From Candidatus Poribacteria bacterium (GTDB taxonomy: Bacteria; Poribacteria; WGA-4E; WGA-3G), in assembly GCA_028824685.1 (NCBI GenBank), contig JAPPCZ010000036.1, forward strand, positions 1 through 42,632: a DNA stretch of 42,632 nt, given 5' to 3'. Made by a program: the position numbers and the translations under genes. Positions 7,386 to 15,519 of this stretch are shown one piece after another. Each line of letters opens with the position of its first letter. The first letter of the stretch is position 1. The notes below the pieces were generated by a model. The model made no database searches. It was not told the DNA's origin and saw only the letters and a list, made by a program, of their open reading frames with translations.

Positions 7386-10082
7386 ATGCCAGAAAAAATG
7401 GAAATTGATGGAGTCGAAGTCACCTTTTCTGAAGGTGAAACTGTGCTTGAAGTGGCACAGCGACACCAAAAAGATATTCCCACACTCTGTTATGACCCAC
7501 GTCTGGAACCGTTTGGCGGATGCCGTCTGTGCATCGTTGAATTAGAAGGTGCACGTAATCCCGTTGCATCTTGTACGACAAAAGCTGCGTCTGGTATGGT
7601 TGTCCGCACCTCAACCGATACAATAGAAGCGTATCGGAAGACGCTACTTGAGATGGTGATTGGTGAAAATCGTGAAGTAGATGTCCATCCGTTACGCGGA
7701 TATGCTTCGGGTGAGTTGATGAGTCTTCGTGACAAGTACGAAATCGAAGACACAGGGATTACAGGTGCAAAATCCGGCACGAGCAAAACCGATGACAATC
7801 CTTTTATACTCAGGGATTACGATCTCTGTATCTCATGTTATCGGTGCGTACGCGTTTGTGCTGAACAAGAAGGTGATCATGCCATCAATGTGATGAACCG
7901 TGGTTTTCACACACAGATTACTACTGAATTTGATGGACTTCTGAAAGACTCTGCTTGTACTTTTTGTGGACAGTGTATTCAAACTTGTCCAACAGGCGCA
8001 CTTGCAGATAAAAAAGCACTGCGCTCTGTTGATGAAGTTACTGATGCCTCACTCAACAAGACTCGCACTATTTGTCCATATTGTGGGGTTGGTTGCTCTG
8101 TTGACGTGCTAACGAATAACGAGAAAATTGTTGGTATTCATCCTGCTATGGATGGACCTGCCAATCAAGGTGCGCTTTGTGTCAAAGGACAGTTCGCTTA
8201 CGACTTCGTGCAACATCCAGATCGCTTGAAAACGCCGCTTATACGCGAGGAAGATGGTGAGCTCCATGAAGCCACATGGGAAGATGCGCTTGATAAAGCT
8301 GCTGAAGGTTTTAGGAAAGTACATGCAGAACACGGTAGGCATAGCATCTACGGAATTGCCTCTGGTCGTGCACCGAGTGAAGCTGCGTATCTGATGCAGA
8401 AGTTCATCCGCGTGGGATTTGGCACAAACTATATTGACAATTGCAGCCGTGCCTGACATGCGCCGACCGTTGCCGGTCTGGCAGCGACAATTGGACGTGG
8501 AGCGATGTCGAATCCGCTTGTTGACATGCAGAAGCCTGATGTTATTTTCTGTATCGGCACAAATATGACGGAATGCCATCCTGTCGCAGCGACTGGGTTG
8601 AAAAAGGCAATCGCTCGTGGTGCTAAACTTATTGTGGCAGACCCGAGACGCATCGGATTAGCAGAGATGTCCCATCTTTATTTGCCGCTTCGTGTTGGTT
8701 CTGATACTGCACTGCTTCTCGGCATGGCACACGTTATTGCCCGTGAGGGGTTAATTAATGAAGAATTCATTGAAAACCGGACATCTGGATTTGATGAATT
8801 CTTTGAACATATCAGTCAATGGACACCAGAATGGGCAGAATCTATTTCGGGGGTGCCTGCAAAAGACATTGAAACGGCGGCAATGTGGTACGGGTCTTCG
8901 GACAAAGCTGCCATCTACTATACGCTCGGTATTACTGAACATATTTGTGGTGTAGAGAATGTCCAGAGTCTGTGCAATCTTGCGCTGATGACAGGAAACG
9001 TCGGACGTGAGGGGACAGGTATTAACCCGATGCGCGGGCAAAATAATATACAAGGCGCAGGCGATAGCGGTGCACTACCTAACAACTATCCCGGTTTTCA
9101 ATCTGTTACTGATCCCAAGCATCAGGAAAAATTCAAAGCGGCTTATGGTAAAGAAATTGATCTTGAAAAAGGTATCACAAAAGTCACTGCATTGGAACTT
9201 TGTGGTGATAGTATCCATGCTATGCTCATTGATGGCGAAAATACTTTGTTATCTGACCCTGACCGTGAGCATTGTGAGCATGCACTTCGTTCCTTGAAGC
9301 ATCTTGTTGTGATTGACATCTTCCTGACCGAAACCGCAGAACTTGCTGATGTTGTACTTCCTGCAACAGCCTGGGGCGAAACGGACGGGGTTTGCACAAA
9401 CACAGAGCGCCGTGTCCAACGGATGCGCGCTGCCGTTCCACCTCCCGGTGAAGCCAAGCCTGATTGGTGGATTATCTGTCAAATTGCAAAACGACTCGGA
9501 TTCAGAGGGTTTGATTATGACACGCCAAAACCGATTTTCAACGAACTCTGCCATCTTTCACCTATTTATGCAGGGTTAGATTGGGAGCGCATTGAGAAAA
9601 GTGAATACCAGTGGCCCGTTCCACACAAAGCGCACCCCGGTACTCCGCGCTTACATGAAGATACGTTCGTCAATGGAAAAGGAATTTTTTCTAACGTTCA
9701 TTACCGAGACCCTGCAGAGACAATTAGCGATGACTTCCCCGTATGGTTGACGACTGGGAGACGTTTGCAATCCTATCATACACGCACTCAGACTGGAAGA
9801 GCACAAGGAATTGATTATCTGTTACCTGAAGAGTCTCTTGAAGTAAACCCCGCTGACCTTGAAAAATGGGAATTGGCAGATGGTGAATGGTGCAAAATGA
9901 GCAGTGCACGTGGGAGTATCACCATTAAAGTGAAGGCAACAAATCGCTCACCACGTGGTACCGTTTTCGCCAGTTTTAGTTTTGCCGATGTGCCTGTCAA
10001 TCTTTTAACTGGCTCTGGTTATGACCCAGTGACCCACACTGCTGAGTTAAAGGTGTGTCCAGTGAAATTAGAACCGCTATAA
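7386..10082 (+). CDS. fdhF: Selenocysteine-containing formate dehydrogenase alpha subunit (TGA at 8454 read as Sec)
   Basis: The frame is open from 7386 to 10082 (898 residues) except for one TGA at 8454-8456. It falls at residue 357, in the context DNCSRA-TGA-HAPTVAGL, where formate dehydrogenases carry the metal-bound Sec or Cys followed by His. A SECIS-like hairpin follows directly. Domains: a [2Fe-2S] ferredoxin (C35, C46, C49, C63); two [4Fe-4S] motifs (C148-C151-C154-C158 and C191-C194-C197-C201); the [4Fe-4S] site of the catalytic domain (C230, C233, C237, C265) with the conserved Lys after CV; then the molybdopterin domains, with NPMRGQNN and a C-terminal dinucleotide-binding domain. 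The His/Cys3 cluster usual between the first two parts is missing: region 96-120 has no Cys. The reaction is formate to CO2 with a Mo- or W-bis-pterin cofactor; the electron acceptor is unknown and no beta subunit is adjacent. Ribosome site GGAGCAAGGA precedes the ATG. Confidence 0.93.
8454..8491 (+). promoter_or_regulatory. Bacterial SECIS element directing selenocysteine at the TGA
   Basis: Starting at the TGA, the hairpin stem runs CGT-TGCC (8468-8474) / GGCA-GCG (8480-8486) and closes a GGTCT loop (8475-8479). The loop starts at base 22 counted from the T of TGA. As I recall E. coli fdhF, its loop GGUCU also starts at base 22 and is preceded by the same GTT-GC context. The loop and its G-U pair are what SelB binds. 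Confidence 0.88.
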
Positions 10083-10091
10083 GGAGAATAT

Positions 10092-10403
10092 ATGATGGAA
10101 TGGAAATCAAATTGGTTAGAACAGAGTGATGACGTTGATGCTTTAAAAGAGCAGTTGCAATCCGAAGGCTTTGATGCGTATCAGTGGACGGGACGTCCCG
10201 GTGGTGCCTACCTCGACTATATTCACACTCAAGATGAAGTCGTCTGCGTGCTATCTGGTACAGCAGATGTGAAAGTTGCTGATGACGACGACACTGTTAA
10301 ACGCGGTGACCGCATTGATGTTCCCGCGAATACCTATCATTCATTAACTGTTACAAGCACGGAACCCCTTGTCGTTTTGACAGGAATGCGGAAATCTCAA
10401 TAG
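10092..10403 (+). CDS. Small single-domain cupin protein
   Basis: The 103-residue protein is one cupin barrel. The first motif region is DYIHTQDEVVCVLSGTADV and the second is GDRIDVPANTYHSLTV. It retains His at about 50 and Glu at about 53, plus His at about 86, so metal binding is possible, but the first motif is shorter in metal ligands than a classic one. It follows the formate dehydrogenase by nine bases and shares its operon; AAGGAG at 10081 serves it. Two ATG codons are adjacent (10092 and 10095), and the second has the better spacing to the ribosome site. The substrate is unknown. Its position suggests a small accessory or detoxifying role alongside formate metabolism, which is inference only. 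Confidence 0.82.
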   Translation: MMEWKSNWLEQSDDVDALKEQLQSEGFDAYQWTGRPGGAYLDYIHTQDEVVCVLSGTADVKVADDDDTVKRGDRIDVPANTYHSLTVTSTEPLVVLTGMRKSQ

Positions 10404-10419
10404 CAGTCAGAAAAAGACC

Positions 10420-10659
10420 TTAACTTAACGACTTGTGCCAGTTAATAAAATGTTTTGTTGGTTTTCACATATATTTACATTAGTGTTATAAACATATCGT
10501 CCCTACGGGACTAAAAAGTGCTCGTATGACGTTTTTCTATAAACATATCGTCCCTACGGGACTAAAGACCATATGAATATAGGGTAGTGACTTTCAAAAC
10601 ACCTTCTTTTGTGAAATAGAGTTCTATATATAGTTATTTAGCACAACTCGTTAACTTAA
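10420..10659. repeat. Palindrome array 1 with enclosing inverted arms
   Basis: Two copies of a unit reading TATAAACATATCG then TCCCTACGGGACTAAA (10487-10515 and 10535-10567) repeat with a 51-base period. Each contains the palindrome GTCCC-TAC-GGGAC. The pair is enclosed by arms at 10420-10438 and 10641-10659 that match in inverted orientation at 17 of 19 positions. A stretch next to the right arm (TAGTTATTTAGCACAA) recurs at 14237-14266. These units fill the 327-base gap between the cupin and pepA genes. Confidence 0.7.
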
Positions 10660-10730
10660 CATCAATTCGCTTTATGAAATCTGAAGCGGGAGTCATTTAT
10701 ACCGCGAAATAATAATGAAAAGGAATATAT

Positions 10731-12218
10731 ATGAACATTACTGTCGAAATTGGTGATTTTCGCCAAGCAGAAACCGATGCTGTGCTCATCCCAATTCTTG
10801 AAGATGATTTACACAATGAACTGCTCTTAGCCGCCGATGCTGCTTTAGAGGGTCGCATCCAAGCATTTTTAAATCTCGGAGACTTCAAAGGCAAACCGAA
10901 AACAACCAGCGTGCTTTATACAAATGGTGCTATAACTGCCCCGCGTATCATTTTGGTCGGTCTCGGTGTATATGCAGAACTCAATGCCGAAAAGGTGCGT
11001 CAAGTCGCTGGGCACACTGCGCGGCAGGCACGCGATATAGGACTAAAATCTATCACCGTTCCAATCCCACCTGAAACCCAAGACGATTGGGCACAGGCAG
11101 CCGTTGAGGCAAGTCTTCTCTCACTCTACGAATTCAAACAGCACAAAACACAAAAAGACGATAATGAAGACGAAGAAAAAACACTGGAATCTATGACCCT
11201 TCTTGTAGGCAGTGAAGTAGAGAAATCGTCCTTAGAACGAATCGTTGAACGAGGAGAAACAATCGCTAACGGCACTATCCTTGCTCGTGACCTCAGCAAT
11301 CAACCCGGGAACCACCTTACACCGACACAACTCGCTGAAAAGGCTGAGGAGGTGGCAGAAACAGCTGGACTCAACTGCACAGTTTTTGACAAGCCAACGC
11401 TTGAAGAAAAAGGTTTCCGCACACTTTTAGCCGTTGCACAAGGCAGTGTTGAAGAACCCAAATTTATCATTTTGGAATACACGCCTGAAGGTGAAGAGCA
11501 CGATACCGTTGCACTTGTTGGAAAAGGTATAACTTTTGATACTGGTGGGATTTCGCTCAAGTCCGGCAGTGGCATGCACGAAATGAAACATGACATGTCG
11601 GGTGCTGCAGCCGTTTTAGGTGCGATGCAGGTAATCGGACACCTAAAACCCGCCGTACGCGTTATCGGTATTATTGCCACAACAGAAAACATGCCGGGTT
11701 CAACCGCAATTAAACCGGGAGACGTTGTTACATCTTACGGCGGAAAAACAATTGAGATTCTCAATACCGATGCTGAGGGGAGATTAATCTTGGCTGATGC
11801 ACTCGGATGGACTGCACAGTATGAACCCAAAGGTGTCATAGATTTAGCCACGCTCACGGGTGCTGTGATTACATGCCTTGGACATATTGCTGCGGGGGCA
11901 ATGGGGACCGATGACGCTTTAATGGAAAAGGTGAAGCAAGCTGCTGATAAAACACACGAGCGGGTCTGGGAATTACCGCTTTGGGATGATTATGACGAAG
12001 GCGTTAAAAGCAAAGTTGCCGATGTACAGAATATTGGAGATGGCACTGCTGGAACGCTTGCTGGTGCAGCGTTTTTGAAGAAATTTGCTGAAGGATACCC
12101 ATGGGTTCACCTTGATATTGCAGGTACCGCTTGGGGAATGAAAAACTCAACCTATATCCCAGAGGGGGCATCCGGCTACGGTGTTCGGTTGTTGGTGCAA
12201 TTGGTTGAGGATTGGTAA
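10731..12218 (+). CDS. pepA: Leucyl aminopeptidase (M17 family)
   Basis: The 495-residue length and order of domains fit the two-metal cytosolic leucine aminopeptidases. The N-terminal half (about 1-170) is the macro-like domain of the family. The C-terminal half is the peptidase. VGKGITFDTGGISLK gives the metal and catalytic residues K265 and D270; MKHDMSGAA follows; NTDAEGRL (345-352) supplies the metal-binding Asp and Glu (D347, E349) and the catalytic R351. A highly acidic insert (KDDNEDEEK) near 140-150 lies in the linker. The enzyme removes N-terminal residues from peptides and in some bacteria also binds DNA. The ATG at 10731 follows AAAAGGAA. queF begins 44 bases after its stop on the same strand, so the two may be co-transcribed. 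Confidence 0.96.
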   Translation: MNITVEIGDFRQAETDAVLIPILEDDLHNELLLAADAALEGRIQAFLNLGDFKGKPKTTSVLYTNGAITAPRIILVGLGVYAELNAEKVRQVAGHTARQARDIGLKSITVPIPPETQDDWAQAAVEASLLSLYEFKQHKTQKDDNEDEEKTLESMTLLVGSEVEKSSLERIVERGETIANGTILARDLSNQPGNHLTPTQLAEKAEEVAETAGLNCTVFDKPTLEEKGFRTLLAVAQGSVEEPKFIILEYTPEGEEHDTVALVGKGITFDTGGISLKSGSGMHEMKHDMSGAAAVLGAMQVIGHLKPAVRVIGIIATTENMPGSTAIKPGDVVTSYGGKTIEILNTDAEGRLILADALGWTAQYEPKGVIDLATLTGAVITCLGHIAAGAMGTDDALMEKVKQAADKTHERVWELPLWDDYDEGVKSKVADVQNIGDGTAGTLAGAAFLKKFAEGYPWVHLDIAGTAWGMKNSTYIPEGASGYGVRLLVQLVEDW

Positions 12219-12262
12219 GAAAGTGTTTTGTAGGTATGCGCCAAACCCGGAAAGGTGTGGAA

Positions 12263-12658
12263 ATGAGCAATCACTCAAGTTACGACGATTTACAAACTCA
12301 TATCCGTGGATTGGAAACTCCGTCAATTGAGACATGGAAAAATCAGTATAGCCACCGGAACTATACAATTGAGATTACCAACTTAGAATTTTCGGCTATT
12401 TGTCCCAAAACAGGATTGCCAGATTATGCTACAATTTGCATCACCTATGTTCCAAACCAGCATTGTATTGAATTGAAGTCATTGAAGGAATACTTCGTGT
12501 TTTTTAGGGATGTAGGTATTTTTCATGAACACGTTGTAAATAAAGTGCTTGAGGATTTTGTTAAGGCGTGTCAACCACGAGAAGCAGAGGTTGTAGGTGA
12601 TTTTAATATCCGCGGTGGAATTAAAACGGTCGTGCGTGCAAGCTATGAAAAGGAGTAA
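12263..12658 (+). CDS. queF: NADPH-dependent 7-cyano-7-deazaguanine reductase (type I QueF)
   Basis: QueF reduces preQ0 to preQ1 in the pathway to the tRNA base queuosine. The 131-residue size suits the short, unimodular type. The family signature is complete: FSAICPKTGLPDY holds the nucleophile C47 and the proton donor D54, and CIELKSLKEYFVFFRDVGIFHEH gives the NADPH-binding ELKSLK segment and the substrate-binding Glu and His. The start is placed at the ATG at 12263, which follows AAAGGTGTGG; an upstream TTG (12212) and ATG (12236) would add a basic extension that overlaps or abuts pepA and has no support. Other queuosine genes are not in the window. The gene converges on the Gfo/Idh/MocA gene, with a stem-loop between them. 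Confidence 0.95.
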   Translation: MSNHSSYDDLQTHIRGLETPSIETWKNQYSHRNYTIEITNLEFSAICPKTGLPDYATICITYVPNQHCIELKSLKEYFVFFRDVGIFHEHVVNKVLEDFVKACQPREAEVVGDFNIRGGIKTVVRASYEKE

Positions 12659-12660
12659 AT

Positions 12661-12688
12661 TTGGGACAGATTTGAATATCCGTCCCAA
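12661..12688. terminator. Stem-loop between convergent genes
   Basis: TTGGGAC (12661-12667) pairs with GTCCCAA (12682-12688), with an inner GAT/ATC pair, in the 37-base gap between the convergent queF and dehydrogenase genes. There is no long T tract, so termination is likely but not certain. Confidence 0.55.
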
Positions 12689-12695
12689 TAGAATA

Positions 12696-13724
12696 TTATA
12701 GGATTGGTACAGAACGACCTATACGAGCGGATTCGTAAAGCGCGTCAAAGATTTTCGCAACCTTCAATACTTCTTCTGCTGGCACAGGTGAAGGTAAATC
12801 CTTTCGGATAGCCGTATGGAAAGATTCAAATTCACCGGGTAAACCAGAAAGAAGTTCGGGTTCGTAATTAACCATTTCATCCTTTTTATCAAGGTATATC
12901 TGAAGCGGTTCATAAGTAGCACCCGCTAAATCACCCATAAAGAAAGTACCACCAATATTCTGAACATGTGATGCCCAAGCGGTTTCTAAAGTCACCGTCA
13001 ATTCACCCTCAAACTTGATTGTCCCCATAGCGAAGTCTTCTACTTCAAAATCTTCAGGATTCCATTTTCCCCATGGATTGATGACATCATCCCTATCTCC
13101 AAATTTCTTCGCTGTCATTCCGAATGCTTCAACAGGTTTGGGACAACCGATCATCCAGAGCAACACATCAAGGATATGCACGCCTATGTCAATGAGTGGA
13201 CCACCACCAGCGATGGCTTTGCTAAGAAATGAAGGTGATGCTGGCACACCGCGTCGCCGCATTGCCATAGCGCGGGCATAGTAGATATCGCCAAAAAATC
13301 CATCTTCGTGAAGTTTATGTAGTGTCCGCGCACCAGCACCGAATCGGGATTGTAATCCGATCTGTAAAATTTTGCCACTTGCTTTTTGTGCGTCAACCAT
13401 CGCTTGTCCATCTATTGCATTGGCGGCGATCGGTTTTTCACAAATAACGTGTTTTCCTGCATTCAATGCGGCAATAGTCGGTCCGGCATGAAAGTTGTTG
13501 GGAGTGCAAACACTCACCGCATCCAGTTCATCCATCTCTACTAACTTTTCATAATCAGTGAAGACGTTCGGAATGTCATGGTTTTTTGCAAATGCTTTCG
13601 CGCGCGCTTTGTCAATATCGCACGCAGCGATAATTGATACGTCTTTAACGCTGTTATGTCCGGGAAGATGTTTTCCACCTGCGATGCCACCACAGCCAAC
13701 AATCCCGACTTTAATTTTTTTCAT
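12696..13724 (-). CDS. Gfo/Idh/MocA-family NAD(P)-dependent oxidoreductase
   Basis: The 342-residue protein begins with a Rossmann fold (KVGIVGCGGIAGGKHLPG) and has the family motif CEKPIA near residue 97, whose Lys is catalytic. The second domain carries GGGPLIDIGVHILD, with the Asp and His used in substrate binding and catalysis. The family oxidises sugars, sugar acids or inositols. The substrate here is not evident, although a C-terminal PWGKWNPEDFEVEDFA segment is typical of many environmental homologues. The start is the ATG at 13724, preceded by AAAGGAAC; an upstream in-frame extension of 43 codons is Cys-rich, unrelated to the family and should not be included. No sugar kinase or transporter is adjacent. 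Confidence 0.93.
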   Translation of the reverse strand: MKKIKVGIVGCGGIAGGKHLPGHNSVKDVSIIAACDIDKARAKAFAKNHDIPNVFTDYEKLVEMDELDAVSVCTPNNFHAGPTIAALNAGKHVICEKPIAANAIDGQAMVDAQKASGKILQIGLQSRFGAGARTLHKLHEDGFFGDIYYARAMAMRRRGVPASPSFLSKAIAGGGPLIDIGVHILDVLLWMIGCPKPVEAFGMTAKKFGDRDDVINPWGKWNPEDFEVEDFAMGTIKFEGELTVTLETAWASHVQNIGGTFFMGDLAGATYEPLQIYLDKKDEMVNYEPELLSGLPGEFESFHTAIRKDLPSPVPAEEVLKVAKIFDALYESARIGRSVPIL

Positions 13725-13928
13725 ATTTGTTCCTTTCATATAGAAAATTTTACAATTTGGGCATTGTGCCCAGCACATTGGAAAACCGCGTCTACAAAAA
13801 TGGGTCCCTATGCGGTTGCCGTCGAAATGTCTTTTACTTTCATAATTCACCATATTGTATCATATATAGGAAAATACAACTAAAAAATCTAAGCCGAGGG
13901 CAGGGTTATTCAGTTTTCAATATTTTTG

Positions 13929-14213
13929 ATGGTTTTTTGCTATGACGTTAATTTTGTGTGTTGCCATCTTGTCCGTATCTTTAGTCCCGTAGGGACGCTA
14001 TGTTTATAGAAATTTGATGGACCGCTCCTCTTGAGTTCCGTAGGAACGGCATAGAAGACTTAACATATCGTCCCTACGGGACTAAAGAACTGGAGGGGTA
14101 CTCGTTTTCTATAAACATATCGTCCCTACCAAATCAACGCTATGAATGCCTTTATGGCATTCAGCGGGACTAAAGAACAAATCATCTTTTCAAATCCACT
14201 GGCAAAAAACCAT
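13929..14213. repeat. Palindrome array 2 with enclosing inverted arms
   Basis: The order of units is: one inverted unit (TTTAGTCCCGTAGGGACG at about 13979), a variant TTGAGTTCCGTAGGAACG (about 14030), then two forward units (about 14061-14096 and 14109-14175), 52 bases apart. Perfect 12-base arms ATGGTTTTTTGC (13929-13940) and GCAAAAAACCAT (14202-14213) enclose the array. The last forward unit is split by an AAATCAA-tagged hairpin. Arrays 3 and 4 keep the same order of units with different arms. Confidence 0.7.
14130..14164 (+). repeat. AAATCAA-tagged hairpin inserted inside a palindrome unit
   Basis: An intact unit reads CCCTAC-GGGAC. Here it reads CCCTAC, then CAAATCAA and a hairpin (CGC-TA-TGAATGCC-TTTAT-GGCATTCA-GC), then GGGAC. 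The interruption is clean, without a target duplication, and lies immediately before GGG. Confidence 0.75.
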
Positions 14214-14304
14214 TTAATGTGAATAAATATATTATAATTAGTTATTTGGCATAATTCGTTAATTACTCAATTTACCATTAATTTTCATTTTCCCAATTTT
14301 ATAT

Positions 14305-14333
14305 TTGACTTTCTTTGCAATTCATTGTATAAT
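14305..14333 (+). promoter_or_regulatory. Strong sigma-70-type promoter
   Basis: TTGACT (14305-14310), a 17-base spacer and a perfect TATAAT (14328-14333). The predicted start is near 14340, exactly at the first base of the structured leader, leaving about 190 transcribed bases before the coding region at 14531. Confidence 0.75.
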
Positions 14334-14339
14334 GTAAAT

Positions 14340-14475
14340 AACGTCTAAAACATAAACTTCAGAATGGGTACCCTTTCTCAACATTTTGCTGAGGAGTTTA
14401 TGGTTTAGACGCCAGGGTGCCCCGCTTCTTATTAAGCCGGTGGAAGGTCTACCGAACAAGAATAGGGAACCCGAC
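14340..14475 (+). ncRNA. Structured leader or small RNA of unknown class
   Basis: Two domains can be folded by hand. The first pairs CGTCTAAA-CATAAACT (14342-14358) with AGTTTATG-TTTAGACG (14395-14411), 16 pairs with one A/G mismatch, and has GGGTACCC and CTCA/TGAG in its head. The second is a ladder of nested helices: GGGT/ACCC (14415/14469), CCC/GGG (14421/14465), TTCTT/AAGAA (14426/14458) and CGGT/ACCG (14438/14451), with a GGAAGGTCT loop. The RNA starts at a near-consensus promoter and leads into the secreted-protein gene at 14531. I could not match it to cobalamin, SAM, TPP, glycine, c-di-GMP, 6S, tmRNA or SRP patterns. Confidence 0.5.
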
Positions 14476-14530
14476 CAACTTTACGATATGCTCTGTATAG
14501 TATATCAACTCATATTTAGGAGAAATACAA

Positions 14531-15448
14531 ATGATAAGATTAAGATCAATCGGCATCGCAGTAGCGATGATATGTTCCCTATTGCTTACGCCTACCGTTT
14601 TTGCGCAGTTAGCGACAGATAATCATGCCGCAGAAGACATAGATGCTTCTGTATCCGTCTCTATAGATAGCCTCTCTTATGATTCGTCAGGTGCTGGCGT
14701 TGCGTATTTGAGTGGTAGTTTTTTTGTTTATAACTATCACACCAGCAAAAAGTTATTCTATAATGGCGAGTTACGCCTGGAAATCTTGGAACCGAAAGGA
14801 GACGGCACCTATTTTACTTTTTCCCCTGATTCGAAGGAGAATGTATCTGGTAATTTAAAGAAAAATGACGAAGACTCGTATATTGGTGATGTCTACGACA
14901 GTTTTTCTAAAAGCACCAGCTCCTATATGGACTGTTTAAGTGGCGGTAGAGATGGAGGTAAACCCGTAGCAGACAGAGAGTACACGATGTCTGCGGCTAT
15001 AACGTTGAATGCGACGATTGGCAGAACAACAGAGACCTGGGCGGTCAACAACCCGACCCTTAAAATTGATTTTACACACAATCCCGAAACGGATGAAGAT
15101 GAGATCAGCGGTATCGGACCGACAACGGATGGTGAAACCTTCTCAGACGATTGCACCTGTAATCTGAACAGTGAACGTGACTGGCAATCGTTGGTGATTA
15201 CAGACACCCCGTATAGTTCGGTCTACTGGTATGTCAAAGCCCCTGGAGATACCAGTTCTCTCGGCACACATGTTGAAACCGATTGGGGCGATGGCGCAGA
15301 AAAACGCGCGACCATGACCTACTCATTCCCAGATGATGTCGGCGGCCCCGGTGAGGAAGCCGCTTACTACGAAATTACCGCATACTATTATTTGTCGGAT
15401 AACACTGTCAACTGGGAATCCTATAAAGTCTATGTTCACGATAAATAG
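14531..15448 (+). CDS. Secreted protein of unknown function
   Basis: The 305-residue protein begins with a clear signal peptide (MIRLRSIGIAV..., cleavage after VFAQ or nearby). The mature part is rich in Ser, Tyr, Asp and Thr, with alternating strand-like segments (GVAYLSGSFFVYNYH, YYEITAYYYLSDN). It reads as one or two beta-sandwich domains, and it has a small Cys cluster (DDCTCN) near the middle. No named family was recognised. AGGAG nine bases before the ATG supports the start. It is the first coding region after a strong promoter and a structured leader. The TolB-like gene follows 71 bases later, with a stem-loop between them, so the two are probably one transcription unit with attenuated expression of the second. 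Confidence 0.8.
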   Translation: MIRLRSIGIAVAMICSLLLTPTVFAQLATDNHAAEDIDASVSVSIDSLSYDSSGAGVAYLSGSFFVYNYHTSKKLFYNGELRLEILEPKGDGTYFTFSPDSKENVSGNLKKNDEDSYIGDVYDSFSKSTSSYMDCLSGGRDGGKPVADREYTMSAAITLNATIGRTTETWAVNNPTLKIDFTHNPETDEDEISGIGPTTDGETFSDDCTCNLNSERDWQSLVITDTPYSSVYWYVKAPGDTSSLGTHVETDWGDGAEKRATMTYSFPDDVGGPGEEAAYYEITAYYYLSDNTVNWESYKVYVHDK

Positions 15449-15466
15449 AATGTATCTCATCATCAC

Positions 15467-15498
15467 TTGTCGGGCGGGTCTCTGTGCCTGCCCGACAA
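15467..15498 (+). terminator. Intergenic stem-loop, possible attenuator
   Basis: TTGTCGGGC (15467-15475) pairs with GCCCGACAA (15490-15498) across a 14-base loop, 18 bases after the stop of the secreted-protein gene. An A-rich stretch rather than T follows on the plus strand, so it is more likely an mRNA-stabilising hairpin or attenuator than a true terminator. Confidence 0.45.
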
Positions 15499-15519
15499 AA
15501 CAACAAATGGAGGTGAACA

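Noticed and set aside
8505..10082. Separate gene for a C-terminal formate dehydrogenase half
   Set aside because: It is in the same frame as the upstream half and is separated only by the TGA and a SECIS hairpin. The Sec read-through explains it better than two genes.
10487..10567. CRISPR-like repeats with about 20-base spacing
   Set aside because: Only two to four units per site, some inverted, several variant, with palindromic cores and no cas genes. This is not a CRISPR array.
14340..14475. Known riboswitch (cobalamin, c-di-GMP, SAM, TPP) in the leader
   Set aside because: None of the conserved core motifs I know was found; kept as unassigned structured RNA.
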